Below, piece by piece: positions 1 to 7,192 of a DNA stretch of 64,000 bases (position 1 is the first letter of the stretch; each line of letters starts with the position of its first letter). The notes beneath the pieces were generated by a model. It was not told the origin of the DNA, ran no database searches, and saw nothing but the letters and a program-made list of their open reading frames with translations. Position numbers and translations under genes: made by a program. The stretch comes from JACVRW01 sp963821275 (GTDB lineage: Bacteria > Actinomycetota > Thermoleophilia > Solirubrobacterales > Thermoleophilaceae), in NCBI GenBank assembly GCA_963821275.1, contig CAWGDF010000004.1, positions 186,001-250,000 on the forward strand. The letters are read 5' to 3'.

Positions 1-252
1 CTGGCCCGCGAGGTGGTGCACGCGGTGCAGGCGGCGCGCAAGCAGGCCGGCCTGCGGGTGGAGGACCGCATCGCCCTCTGGCTGGCCGGCGACGCGGAGC
101 TGCTGGCCGCCGCCCAGGCCCACGAGGGGTATGTGACGGGCGAGACCCTCGCGGTCGAGGTGGCCTACGACCGCGGCGACGGCCGGTCGAGCGAGCGCTC
201 GGAGATCGAAGGCCGCGAGCTGCTGATCGCCGTCGAGCGGCGCTCCAAATAG
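1..252 (+). CDS. ileS: Isoleucyl-tRNA synthetase, C-terminal end (partial)
   Basis: The frame is open from the first base and ends at a TAG, so only the last 83 codons are present. The residues (EVVHAVQAARKQAGLRVEDR at the left, then IALWLAG and ending GRELLIAVERRSK) match the C-terminal domain of the long class I isoleucyl-tRNA synthetases of actinobacteria and archaea. That cytosolic enzyme charges tRNA-Ile with isoleucine. Catalytic motifs (HIGH, KMSKS) would lie upstream, outside the window. The call rests on this tail alone and on recall of the family. Confidence 0.8.
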   Translation: MAREVVHAVQAARKQAGLRVEDRIALWLAGDAELLAAAQAHEGYVTGETLAVEVAYDRGDGRSSERSEIEGRELLIAVERRSK

Positions 253-296
253 CCCGGAGGGGGCGAATCTCGGCGTCGTCATGACTTTGGGCCTGT

Positions 297-1244
297 ATGG
301 GGCCCAAACTGAAGACGGCGGAGCAGAAACTCGCGCGGATCGCTGATCGGCAGCACGGTTTGGTCACACGGGTCCAGGCGCTGCGGGCGGGGGTGAGCCA
401 CCGTCAGCTCGCAACGCGGCTGCGAAGCGGTGCCCTGATCATCGAATACCGTGGCGTGTACCGCGTGGGACACCGGGCGCCGAGCGTCGAGGCCCGTTAC
501 CTCGCGGCGGTTCTGGCATGTGGGGAGAACGCGCTCCTGTGCGGGCTCGCCGCCGGCCACCTCCTCGGTCTGTTGAAGGGGCGGCCTCCGCCGCCGGAGG
601 TGGTCGCGCCGACCCAGCGGCGCGTTCCCGGGCTCAAGACCCGGCACTCGCGCAGCCTGGCCTCGCGCGACGGGACCACCTGGCGCGGCATCCCTGTGAC
701 GACCGTACCCCGCACGGTCGTCGATCTCGCGGCCCTGCTCGGTATAGACGCGCTCGCGCGCGTCTGCCACGAGGCCGGCGTTCGCCACGGCACGACACCG
801 GCGCAGGTCGAGGCGGTGCTGGCACGCCGGCCCAACGCTCCGGGCGCCGCCAAGCTGCGCCGGGTCCTGCACGGCGAGATCCGCGTGACGCTGAGCGCGC
901 TCGAGCGGCGCTTCCTGGGGCGCCTGCGCGAGGCCGGGCTGCCCCTCCCGCAGACCAACCGGCCGGCCGGTGGGCGACGCGTGGACTGCCGCTGGCCGGC
1001 CGAGAGGCTCACCGTGGAGCTCGACGGCTACCGCTACCACGCGTCGCGGCACGCCTGGGAGCTCGACCGCCGGCGCGAGCGGGAAGCCCGCTCCCGCGGT
1101 GACGAGTTCCGGCGTTACACCTGGAGCGACGTCATCGAGGCCCCTGCGTTCATGCTCGAGGACCTGCGGGTTCTGCTCGGGGTCAGGCGGCGAGGGCCGG
1201 CTCGATCTCCTGCACGAGTCGGCTCTTCGGCAGTGCGCCGATGA
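297..1244 (+). CDS. AbiEi-like N-terminal domain with DUF559 (PD-(D/E)XK-like) C-terminus
   Basis: 315 aa. Residues ~8-75 form a winged-helix AbiEi-type antitoxin domain (REP-like run HGLVTRVQALRAGVSHRQLA, then YRGVYRVGH). Residues ~195-290 look like a DUF559/Vsr-fold module: an acidic residue in RRVDCRW, then the core VELDGYRYH and a basic helix. Such orphan proteins are common and often multicopy in Thermoleophilia; they are presumed DNA-binding or nuclease-like, with no proven role. No AbiEii nucleotidyltransferase toxin lies beside it, so a toxin-antitoxin function is not supported here. The last 62 bases overlap the convergent thioredoxin gene. The ATG at 297 is preceded only by a weak purine run. 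Confidence 0.75.
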   Translation: MGPKLKTAEQKLARIADRQHGLVTRVQALRAGVSHRQLATRLRSGALIIEYRGVYRVGHRAPSVEARYLAAVLACGENALLCGLAAGHLLGLLKGRPPPPEVVAPTQRRVPGLKTRHSRSLASRDGTTWRGIPVTTVPRTVVDLAALLGIDALARVCHEAGVRHGTTPAQVEAVLARRPNAPGAAKLRRVLHGEIRVTLSALERRFLGRLREAGLPLPQTNRPAGGRRVDCRWPAERLTVELDGYRYHASRHAWELDRRREREARSRGDEFRRYTWSDVIEAPAFMLEDLRVLLGVRRRGPARSPARVGSSAVRR

Positions 1245-1512
1245 TCTGGTGCGCGACCTGGCCGTGCTTGAACAGGAGCAGCGTGGGGATCGACATGACG
1301 CTGTACTTGGCCGCGGTCTGCGGGTTGTCGTCCACGTTCAGCTTCACGATGGTCAGGTCCTCGCGCTCGCCCGCCAGCTCCTCCAGGTGCGGAGCCACGA
1401 TGCGGCAGGGGCCGCACCAGGGGGCCCAGAAATCCACGAGGACGGGCTTGTCGGCCTCGAGCACCTCGGCCTGGAAGTTCTGATCACTGACCTGATTGAT
1501 TGCGCCTGCCAC
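1183..1512 (-). CDS. trxA: Thioredoxin
   Basis: 109 aa, the usual length of a stand-alone thioredoxin. It carries the active site WCGPC inside VDFWAPWCGPCR and the cis-proline loop SIPTLLLFKHG. It acts as a cytosolic dithiol-disulfide reductant, recycled by thioredoxin reductase, which is not in this window. The GTG at 1512 was chosen because a good AGGAGAG ribosome site sits just upstream and the family N-terminus begins there; longer reading of the frame is not conserved. It ends inside the convergent DUF559 gene. Confidence 0.93.
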   Translation of the reverse strand: MAGAINQVSDQNFQAEVLEADKPVLVDFWAPWCGPCRIVAPHLEELAGEREDLTIVKLNVDDNPQTAAKYSVMSIPTLLLFKHGQVAHQIIGALPKSRLVQEIEPALAA

Positions 1513-1562
1513 CCTCTCTCCTTCTCGTCTTCCGCGACTTACTTCAAAAAGTATAGCGTCAG

Positions 1563-2276
1563 TCAACCCCGGAGCCGCAGGGCGGGCACCTTCCAGACCG
1601 CCTCCAGGGCGATGCGCGGGTTCATCTTCGACGTCCCCACCCGTCGCTCGCGGAACCGGATGGGCACCTCGGTGACGGTGAAGCCCCTCTTGACCGCCCT
1701 GTAGGTCAGCTCGATCTGGAAGGCGTAGCCGTCGGCGTGCACGCCGTTGAGGTCGATGTTCTCCAGCACGCGCCGATGGAAGCACTTGAACCCGCCGGTC
1801 AGGTCACGCACCGGGATCCCCAGCAGAGCGCGGGCGTAGAGGCAGCCTCCGTAGCTCAGCGTGCGGCGGACGAAGCCCCAGTCCTCCACGCCGCCACCGG
1901 GCACATAGCGCGAGCCCAGAACGAGGTCGGCGGCGCTGGCCGCGGCTATGAGGCGGGGAAGATCCGAGGGATCGTGGGAGAAGTCGGAGTCCATCTCGAG
2001 CACCAGGTCGGCACCCTGGGCCAGGGCCACCGCGAAGCCCGCCAGGTAGGCCCGGCCGAGCCCCTCCTTGGACTCCCTGTGCAGCACCTGCACCTGCTCG
2101 AGCTCGGTCGCGAGCCGGTCGGCGATCTGCCCGGTGCCGTCCGGCGAGGCGTCGTCGACCACGAGCACCGTGTGCGGGAGCCCGCTCGCGTCGAGCTGCG
2201 GGAGTGCCGCGTGTACGAGCGGCTCGAGATTCTCCGCCTCGTTGTAGGTGGGGAGGATCAGCCAGGCGCCGGACAA
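1563..2276 (-). CDS. Polyprenol-phosphate mannosyltransferase (GT2 family)
   Basis: 237 aa, a GT-A fold DPM1-like enzyme. LPTYNEAENL opens the nucleotide-sugar fold, VVDDASPDGTG binds nucleotide, and EMDSDFSHDP holds the metal-binding acidic residues; FRERRVGTSKM near the C-terminus is the family acceptor-side motif. These enzymes transfer mannose from GDP-mannose to polyprenol phosphate at the inner membrane face, feeding lipoglycan synthesis or protein O-mannosylation. There are no membrane segments, so this is the soluble catalytic domain without the lipid-embedded Lnt-like partner fused in some mycobacterial Ppm1. The start is a TTG only 26 bases from the ATG of the divergent polX. Confidence 0.88.
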   Translation of the reverse strand: MSGAWLILPTYNEAENLEPLVHAALPQLDASGLPHTVLVVDDASPDGTGQIADRLATELEQVQVLHRESKEGLGRAYLAGFAVALAQGADLVLEMDSDFSHDPSDLPRLIAAASAADLVLGSRYVPGGGVEDWGFVRRTLSYGGCLYARALLGIPVRDLTGGFKCFHRRVLENIDLNGVHADGYAFQIELTYRAVKRGFTVTEVPIRFRERRVGTSKMNPRIALEAVWKVPALRLRG

Positions 2277-2302
2277 GGGCCGCGTAGGCTAACCAGGACA
2301 TC

Positions 2303-4024
2303 ATGCGCAACGGGGAGATTGCCGAGGCCTTCGAGGAGCTGGCGAGCCTGTACGAGCTCGACGGCGCGGTGGTGTACCGGGTCAACGCCTACCGCAACGC
2401 CGCAAAGGCGATCCGCGATGCCGGCGTCTCGGTCGACGAGCTGGCCCGCGAGGGCCGGGTGGAGGAGCTGGCCGGCGTCGGCCGGACCATCGCCGAGAAG
2501 ATCGACGCACTGTTGGAGGGGGGATCGATTCCCTCAGCGGACAAGCTCAAGGCCCGCATCCCCTCCGGCCTGGTGGAGATCACGCGCATTCCCGGCCTGG
2601 GCCCCAAGCGGGCTCGCCTGCTCTACGACCAGCTGGACGTCTCCTCGCTCGACGAGCTGCGTGAGGCTGCCGAGCAGGGCCGCCTGAAGGACCTCAAGGG
2701 CTTCGGAAAGAAGGCCGAGGAGAACGTGTTGGCCGCGCTGGCGGCGGGCGCCGACGGTCGCGAGAAGCCGCGGCTGCTCCTGTCCAGGGCGCTCGCGGTC
2801 GGCGAGGAGATGGTGGCGGCGCTGCGGGCCCATCCCGCCGCTCTGCGCGTTGAGCTCGCCGGGAGCGCGCGTCGCATGGCGGAGACCGTGAAGGACCTCG
2901 ACATCGTGGTCGCGTCGAGCGATCCGGCAGCGCTGGTCGAGGCCTTCTGCGGCCTGCAGGCGGTCGATGAGGTGCACGCCTCCGGCGTGGCGGGCGCCAA
3001 GGTGGTCACCCACTCCGGCCTGCCGGTCGACCTGCGGATCGTGCCGCTCGAGGCCTTCGGGAACCTGCTGCAGCACTTCACCGGCTCGGGAAGGCACAAC
3101 GAGGCGCTGCGAACCGAGGCGGTCAGGCGCGGGCTGCACGTGAGCGAGTACGGGATCGCCGACGACGAGAGCGGCGACAGCCTCGCCTGCGCCGAGGAGG
3201 AGGAGGTGTACGAGCGGCTCGGGATGCAGTTCATCCCCCCGGAGCTGCGCGAGGACCGCGGTGAGCTGGCCGCCGCACGCTCGCACGCTCTGCCCGAGCT
3301 GGTGCAGCTGAGCGATCTCCGCGGCGACCTGCACATGCACACCGTTCTCTCCGACGGGCGCAACACGCTCGAGGAGATGGTCGCCGCAGCTCGCGCGCGC
3401 GGGTATGAGTACATCGCCATCACCGACCACTCGGCGAGCCACGGCTTCGGCAACGACGTGCAGCCCGACGAGCTGCGCCGGCAGATGGAGCACATCCGCT
3501 CCCTGGACCTGCCCGACCTGACCGTGCTGGTGGGCACCGAGACGAACGTGCTCCCCGACGGCACGCTCGACTACGACGACGACGTGCTGGCCGAGCTCGA
3601 CTGGGTGGTGGCGAGCCTGCATACGTCCTTCCGGATGTCCGAGACCGAGCAGACAGACCGCATGGTGAGGGCCATGGAGCACCCGCTCGTGGACGCGATC
3701 GGCCACCCCACGGGCCGCCTGATCGGGCGCCGAGACCCCTACGCGCTCGACCTCGACCGGGTGATCGAGGGGGCGGCCCGGACCGGGACCTTCCTCGAGA
3801 TCAACGGCAACCCGAACCGGCGCGACCTGAACGAGGTATATGCGCGGGCCGCGGTCGACGCCGGGGTCACGATCGTGATCGACTCCGACGCGCACGGCGC
3901 CGACACCCTGCGGAACCTCCGCTACGGCGTGGCCACGGCCCGCCGCGCCTGGCTCGGCGCGGCGCAGGTGGCCAACACGCGGCCCTGGGACGAGCTCGCT
4001 CGCCTGCGCAAGCGCGGGGAGTAG
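2303..4024 (+). CDS. polX: Family X DNA polymerase with PHP 3'-5' exonuclease domain
   Basis: 573 aa, the usual PolX length. An N-terminal helix-hairpin-helix lyase-like region (residues ~1-130, with GVGRTIAEKI and GLGPKRARLL) precedes the nucleotidyltransferase palm (VELAGSARR, then the catalytic pair in KDLDIVVAS and a third acidic residue in LPVDLRIV). From about residue 335 comes a PHP domain with DLHMHTVLSDGR, ITDHS, GTETNVL, DAIGHP and IDSDAHG, all metal ligands. PolX enzymes fill short gaps in base-excision and end-joining repair; the PHP part trims 3' ends. A repair partner role with the NHEJ genes at 46.7-49.9 kb is plausible. Confidence 0.95.
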   Translation: MRNGEIAEAFEELASLYELDGAVVYRVNAYRNAAKAIRDAGVSVDELAREGRVEELAGVGRTIAEKIDALLEGGSIPSADKLKARIPSGLVEITRIPGLGPKRARLLYDQLDVSSLDELREAAEQGRLKDLKGFGKKAEENVLAALAAGADGREKPRLLLSRALAVGEEMVAALRAHPAALRVELAGSARRMAETVKDLDIVVASSDPAALVEAFCGLQAVDEVHASGVAGAKVVTHSGLPVDLRIVPLEAFGNLLQHFTGSGRHNEALRTEAVRRGLHVSEYGIADDESGDSLACAEEEEVYERLGMQFIPPELREDRGELAAARSHALPELVQLSDLRGDLHMHTVLSDGRNTLEEMVAAARARGYEYIAITDHSASHGFGNDVQPDELRRQMEHIRSLDLPDLTVLVGTETNVLPDGTLDYDDDVLAELDWVVASLHTSFRMSETEQTDRMVRAMEHPLVDAIGHPTGRLIGRRDPYALDLDRVIEGAARTGTFLEINGNPNRRDLNEVYARAAVDAGVTIVIDSDAHGADTLRNLRYGVATARRAWLGAAQVANTRPWDELARLRKRGE

Positions 4025-4026
4025 AT

Positions 4027-4542
4027 CTAGCCCGGAACGGGCTCGATCCGGCGCAGTCCGGGCAGCCGCAGCAGCCGCGGCGCGCCGAAGGGCGAGGTCT
4101 TGTCGAACCAGAACTCCACCCCGTCGCGGCCCTCGACGGCCGCGACGGCACGGTGCTGGTTGCGCCACAGGAGCGCCATCAGGAGGCAGTAGCCGGTGGA
4201 GATCACCGGCACCTGGGGGATGAAGAAGCCGACCACGGCCGAGGTGATCGCCAGCACCGCCAGCGGCCACAGCCGGTTGAACATCACGGCTCCCGGCTCG
4301 AGCTCGGGAAGGGTGTTGCTGCGCCGGGCCGAGCCCAGCAACCCGGCTATCCCCGGGGTTGCGACCGGCCGGCGGCCCATCCACAGCCCGGCCAGCGCGG
4401 CCGCGACCCACCAGGCCGCCGCCACGTAGACCAGCGTGTTCGTGTCCGCGGTGGCCGCCCCGAAGACCGAGATCACCGCCAGGGCGGTGGCGGCGGCGCC
4501 GAACAGGAGCACGGCCACCCTCAGGAAGTCGCGGAAGCGCAT
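4027..4542 (-). CDS. Small membrane protein of unknown function
   Basis: 171 aa with four hydrophobic stretches: residues ~8-28, ~36-55, ~95-113 and ~115-127, followed by a hydrophilic C-terminus. I recognise no family. It starts inside the stop codon of otsB (TGATG, one shared base), so the two are translationally coupled on the minus strand. A membrane-associated role next to trehalose metabolism is possible but unproven. Its stop lies just 3 bases from the end of the convergent polX. Confidence 0.6.
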   Translation of the reverse strand: MRFRDFLRVAVLLFGAAATALAVISVFGAATADTNTLVYVAAAWWVAAALAGLWMGRRPVATPGIAGLLGSARRSNTLPELEPGAVMFNRLWPLAVLAITSAVVGFFIPQVPVISTGYCLLMALLWRNQHRAVAAVEGRDGVEFWFDKTSPFGAPRLLRLPGLRRIEPVPG

Positions 4543-5354
4543 CAGGCGTCGGCGAGCACGGCAAGCACGCGCGTGAAGCCCTCCACGCCGTCCACCACGA
4601 CGTCGGCGCGCTCCACGATGGCGGCGGGGCCCTCGTCGGAGCGCACACCCACCCGCACGGCTGCTTCGAGCCTCCCGTCCTCGACGAGTGAGTCCAGCGC
4701 GGCGAAGGCGTCGAGGTCGGTCGAGTCGTCGCCGCCGAAGAGCGCTGCCCGCGGGTTCGCCCGGGCGAGGAGCCTCTCGACGGCCTGGCCCTTGTCGACC
4801 GGGACCGGGGGCCGGATCTCGAGCACCTTGCGGGCCCAGTGGACGGCGAGCCCGGCCTCCTCGGCCTGCCCCGCGATTGCCTCAACGTGGCTGCGGGCGG
4901 CGTCCTCGTCGGGCACTCCACGCCAGTGGAAGGCGACGATCGGGCCCTTGTCCTCCAAGCGCACGCGCAGCGCGCGCAGCTCGCTGGTGTCGCGTTCGGC
5001 GGCGAACTGCCGGACACGCTTCTCCCAGCTCTCGAACTCCGGCACCACGGTCGGGCGGCTCGCGCCCGGCTCGAGCAGCTCGGCGCCGTGTGACCCCGCA
5101 TAGGCGATGGCACCGACCCCGACCAGTCGGCGCGCCTCGGCGGCAGGGCGTCCGGAGATGCAGGCCACGACCCCGTAGCGTCGTCCCAGGCTCGCGAGCA
5201 GCGATTGCACGTCCTTGGGCACGCGAGCCTCCTCGGCCCGCTGCACGATCGGGGCCAGCGTTCCGTCGATGTCGCAGAGCACGGCCCCTCGCTCGGGCGT
5301 CGCGGTGAGCGGGCGGAGGACATCGCCGAGCGCCTCCTCGGAGGGAGCGGACAC
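4542..5354 (-). CDS. otsB: Trehalose-6-phosphate phosphatase
   Basis: 270 aa HAD-superfamily enzyme. Motif I is CDIDGTLAP, motif II ISGRP, the lysine in VDKGQAV serves motif III, and FGGDDSTDLDAF is motif IV; a C2-type cap lies between. It hydrolyses trehalose 6-phosphate to trehalose, the last step of the OtsA/OtsB osmoprotectant route. OtsA is not in the window. It is the first gene of a two-gene minus-strand unit with the membrane protein. It could be a related sugar phosphatase, but GSHGAELLEPG and the overall motif order favour OtsB. Confidence 0.88.
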   Translation of the reverse strand: MSAPSEEALGDVLRPLTATPERGAVLCDIDGTLAPIVQRAEEARVPKDVQSLLASLGRRYGVVACISGRPAAEARRLVGVGAIAYAGSHGAELLEPGASRPTVVPEFESWEKRVRQFAAERDTSELRALRVRLEDKGPIVAFHWRGVPDEDAARSHVEAIAGQAEEAGLAVHWARKVLEIRPPVPVDKGQAVERLLARANPRAALFGGDDSTDLDAFAALDSLVEDGRLEAAVRVGVRSDEGPAAIVERADVVVDGVEGFTRVLAVLADA

Positions 5355-5478
5355 GCGCCCTAGTATGCCCAGGGGGACCGCGAGGAGCGCCCCGAGATCA
5401 GCCAGGCGACTTGCTAATCTTTAGTTAGCGCGGGGCCTGGCCGCTCACCCGCGAATGCCGGTGTGCGACCAGAGCCTT
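5355..5478. other. Intergenic gap upstream of otsB, no gene seen
   Basis: This stretch separates divergent otsB and the small plus-strand unit. It contains an AT-richer patch with a short dyad (GCTAA...TTAGC at about 5413-5428) that could hold promoter elements for either side. I see no coding frame with family resemblance. Confidence 0.4.
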
Positions 5479-5510
5479 ACCGCGCGCGGCCGATTCCGGC
5501 TGCGTGCGGT
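5479..5510 (+). promoter_or_regulatory. Strong stem-loop in the leader of the 49-codon ORF
   Basis: Arms at 5479-5492 and 5497-5510 pair over 14 positions with an ATTC loop; as plus-strand RNA the only imperfections are two G-U pairs. It ends about 40 bases before the ATG at 5551. It could be a leader structure, an sRNA stem, or a terminator without a U-run. No riboswitch class was recognised. Confidence 0.45.
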
Positions 5511-5550
5511 GAGCGCATGCATCACATCAACCCCGTACCGAGGACAGACA

Positions 5551-5700
5551 ATGAAGACACGGAACCACGACGAGATCACCCGCGATTCCGCCCGCACCTC
5601 CGTGCCGTTTTCCGGCGGCGCCAAGGGAGCGCTGGGCGCACGCGGCGCCGAGTCCGCCGAGCGGACGCTCCGCCGCATCTGGGCGGCCATTCGCCGCTAA
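5551..5700 (+). CDS. Possible small ORF, 49 aa, unknown
   Basis: The ATG at 5551 has a weak purine-rich run (gaggaca) upstream and the frame ends at TAA 5698-5700. The peptide has a polar, charged first third (MKTRNHDEITRDSAR), a Gly/Ala-rich centre and a basic amphipathic tail (RTLRRIWAAIRR). I recognise no family. Its reality is supported only by context: a structured leader upstream and a 13-bp hairpin 22 bases after the stop. The same frame is open further upstream to 5455, but that would translate through the leader hairpin. Confidence 0.35.
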   Translation: MKTRNHDEITRDSARTSVPFSGGAKGALGARGAESAERTLRRIWAAIRR

Positions 5701-5721
5701 CCCGCAAGAGCTCGGAGGGTG

Positions 5722-5749
5722 GGCCGGCCGGCTGCACAGCCGGCCGGCC
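5722..5749. terminator. Bidirectional terminator hairpin
   Basis: A perfect 13-bp inverted repeat (GGCCGGCCGGCTG / CAGCCGGCCGGCC) with a 2-base spacer lies between the stop codons of the small plus ORF and the convergent CBS gene. There is no long U-run, as is common in high-GC actinobacteria. Confidence 0.75.
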
Positions 5750-5759
5750 GCCCAAGCTC

Positions 5760-6215
5760 TCAACCCATCTGGCCCGTGTAGCCCTGGTCGCTGCGCACCA
5801 TGCCCCACTCGCGAATCTGGTGAGCGGCGGCAGACCCCGGGTCCCGTAGCGCCACCAGGTCGTCCACGCTGAGGATGCCCACGGGCCTCCCGTCGTCGGC
5901 CACGACGAAGAGCCGCCGGACCGCGCTCTCGCCCATCAGCCGCTCCGCCTCCTCGATCGGGGAGTCGACGGGGACGGTGACGACGTCGGGAGTGGCCAGC
6001 TCGCTGGCGGTTATCTCGCGCGGATCCCGGTCGCGCGCAATCGCGCGGAGCACGATGTCGCGGTCCGTCAGCACCCCGACCAGGCGCTGGTCCCGGACCA
6101 CGCCGAGCGCACCGATCTCGTGCCGGTCCATCAGCTTTCCGCACTCGGTCGCGCTCGCCTGTGGCTCGACCACCACCGGGTTCGCGGTCATGACTTGCCT
6201 GACGGTCACGGCCAT
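5760..6215 (-). CDS. CBS-pair domain protein
   Basis: 151 aa made almost only of two CBS motifs: residues ~8-58 (VRQVMTANPVVVEPQASATE ... GVLTDRDIVLRAIA) and ~70-125 (ELATPDVVTVPVDSPIEEA ... VGILSVDDLVAL). Each half ends in the typical phosphate-binding T/SxxD turn. Stand-alone CBS pairs bind adenine nucleotides and act as energy or stress sensors; the effector target is unknown. The ATG at 6215 follows a clear GAGGAG site, and the longer frame upstream is not conserved-looking. It is divergent from the GntR gene. Confidence 0.88.
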   Translation of the reverse strand: MAVTVRQVMTANPVVVEPQASATECGKLMDRHEIGALGVVRDQRLVGVLTDRDIVLRAIARDRDPREITASELATPDVVTVPVDSPIEEAERLMGESAVRRLFVVADDGRPVGILSVDDLVALRDPGSAAAHQIREWGMVRSDQGYTGQMG

Positions 6216-6332
6216 CTCGAATCTCCTCTGCTGTTCGCTGCGCGGGAGTGTAATGCCGGGTGCCTTTGGGCAAGAGGCTCCTGGGAGCCCGGACCGGGCG
6301 CATCCGCAGGCGGGACTCGCTGCGGATCGCGG

Positions 6333-6352
6333 ATTTGATATTTTGCATACAC
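6333..6352 (+). promoter_or_regulatory. AT-rich promoter/operator candidate upstream of gntR
   Basis: The run ttgatattttgcataca stands out in a GC-rich setting, 15-30 bases upstream of the GntR start. On the opposite strand it reads TGTATGCAAAATATCA, which resembles the TNGTNNNACNA-type half-sites of FCD-class GntR regulators, so it may be both the -10 region and an autoregulatory operator. No other clear -35 was identified. Confidence 0.4.
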
Positions 6353-6366
6353 GCGCCAAGGGAGGA

Positions 6367-7098
6367 GTGGCACTGTCGACGCAGGCTGCCGGGAAGCTGG
6401 TCGGCGAGCAGCTGGAGGGCTCACTTGCCGTCTCGAAGCTGAGGGCTGGGGCGAGCGTTGCGCAGCTCGCCTACGAGTCGCTTCGCGAGGCCATCCTGGC
6501 CATGGACGTCTACCACTCGGACGCGGATCTGAGACTGGAGGAGAAGCAGCTCGCGGAGGCGCTCGGCGTCAGCCGGACACCAGTCCGCCAGGCCCTGGTG
6601 CGGCTGGAGCACGAAGGACTGGTGAACATCGCGCCGCGCCGCGGCGTCTACATCGTCCGCAAGAGCCGCGCCGAGATCATCGAGATGATCAAGGTCTGGG
6701 GAGCACTCGAGAGCATGGCCGCCCGGCTCACCTGCGAGCGCTCGAGCGACGAGGAGATCGGGACCTTGCGCTCGCTCTTCTCGACCTTCGACGACAGCAA
6801 GGTGCGGCTCCGGCTGAACGAGTACTCGACGGCCAACCTGCGCTTCCACCAGCGTGTGATCGAGCTCAGCCATTCGCCCGTCCTCGTGGACATGGCGAAC
6901 GGCCTGCTCGTACACGTGCGGGGGATCCGCCGCAGCACCATCGGCGAGGAGGATCGCGCCGAGCGGTCGATCGTCGACCACATGTCCATCATCGAGGCGC
7001 TCGAGGCCCGCGACGCCGAGCTGGCCGAGCGCCTCGTGCGCGACCACGCGCTGAACCTCGCCGACCACGTCGCGCGGACATCCGATCATCTGCGGTGA
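6367..7098 (+). CDS. GntR-family (FCD) transcriptional regulator
   Basis: 243 aa. The N-terminal winged helix (residues ~28-95: AYESLREAILAMD, LAEALGVSRTPVRQALVRLE, VNIAPRRGVYIV) is the GntR signature. The C-terminal all-helical FCD domain shows its metal-binding pattern (Asp/Asn then His residues in NLRFHQRVIEL, VDHMSIIEAL and RDHALNLADHV). FCD regulators sense small carboxylic acids. It lies 94 bases upstream of and codirectional with the ThDP enzyme, frc and ligase genes, so it most likely controls them in response to oxalate, formate or a CoA-linked intermediate. The GTG at 6367 follows AGGGAGG closely; a later ATG at 6501 would remove part of the DNA-binding domain. Confidence 0.88.
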   Translation: MALSTQAAGKLVGEQLEGSLAVSKLRAGASVAQLAYESLREAILAMDVYHSDADLRLEEKQLAEALGVSRTPVRQALVRLEHEGLVNIAPRRGVYIVRKSRAEIIEMIKVWGALESMAARLTCERSSDEEIGTLRSLFSTFDDSKVRLRLNEYSTANLRFHQRVIELSHSPVLVDMANGLLVHVRGIRRSTIGEEDRAERSIVDHMSIIEALEARDAELAERLVRDHALNLADHVARTSDHLR

Positions 7099-7192
7099 GG
7101 GAGGCCTTTGCGTTGCACCGGAACATGAGTGAAAACGGCACCCGCGGGGCATTTGTCCCAAGAGCACGGGGAACTGACAAGGAGAGCCAAGA

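Noticed and set aside
297..1244. Type IV toxin-antitoxin operon
   Set aside because: Only the AbiEi-like protein is present; the neighbours are ileS and thioredoxin, with no AbiEii nucleotidyltransferase.
2534..5323. 929-codon open frame on the minus strand across polX and otsB
   Set aside because: It is the GC-rich shadow of polX and otsB in other frames; the product is low-complexity with no family features.
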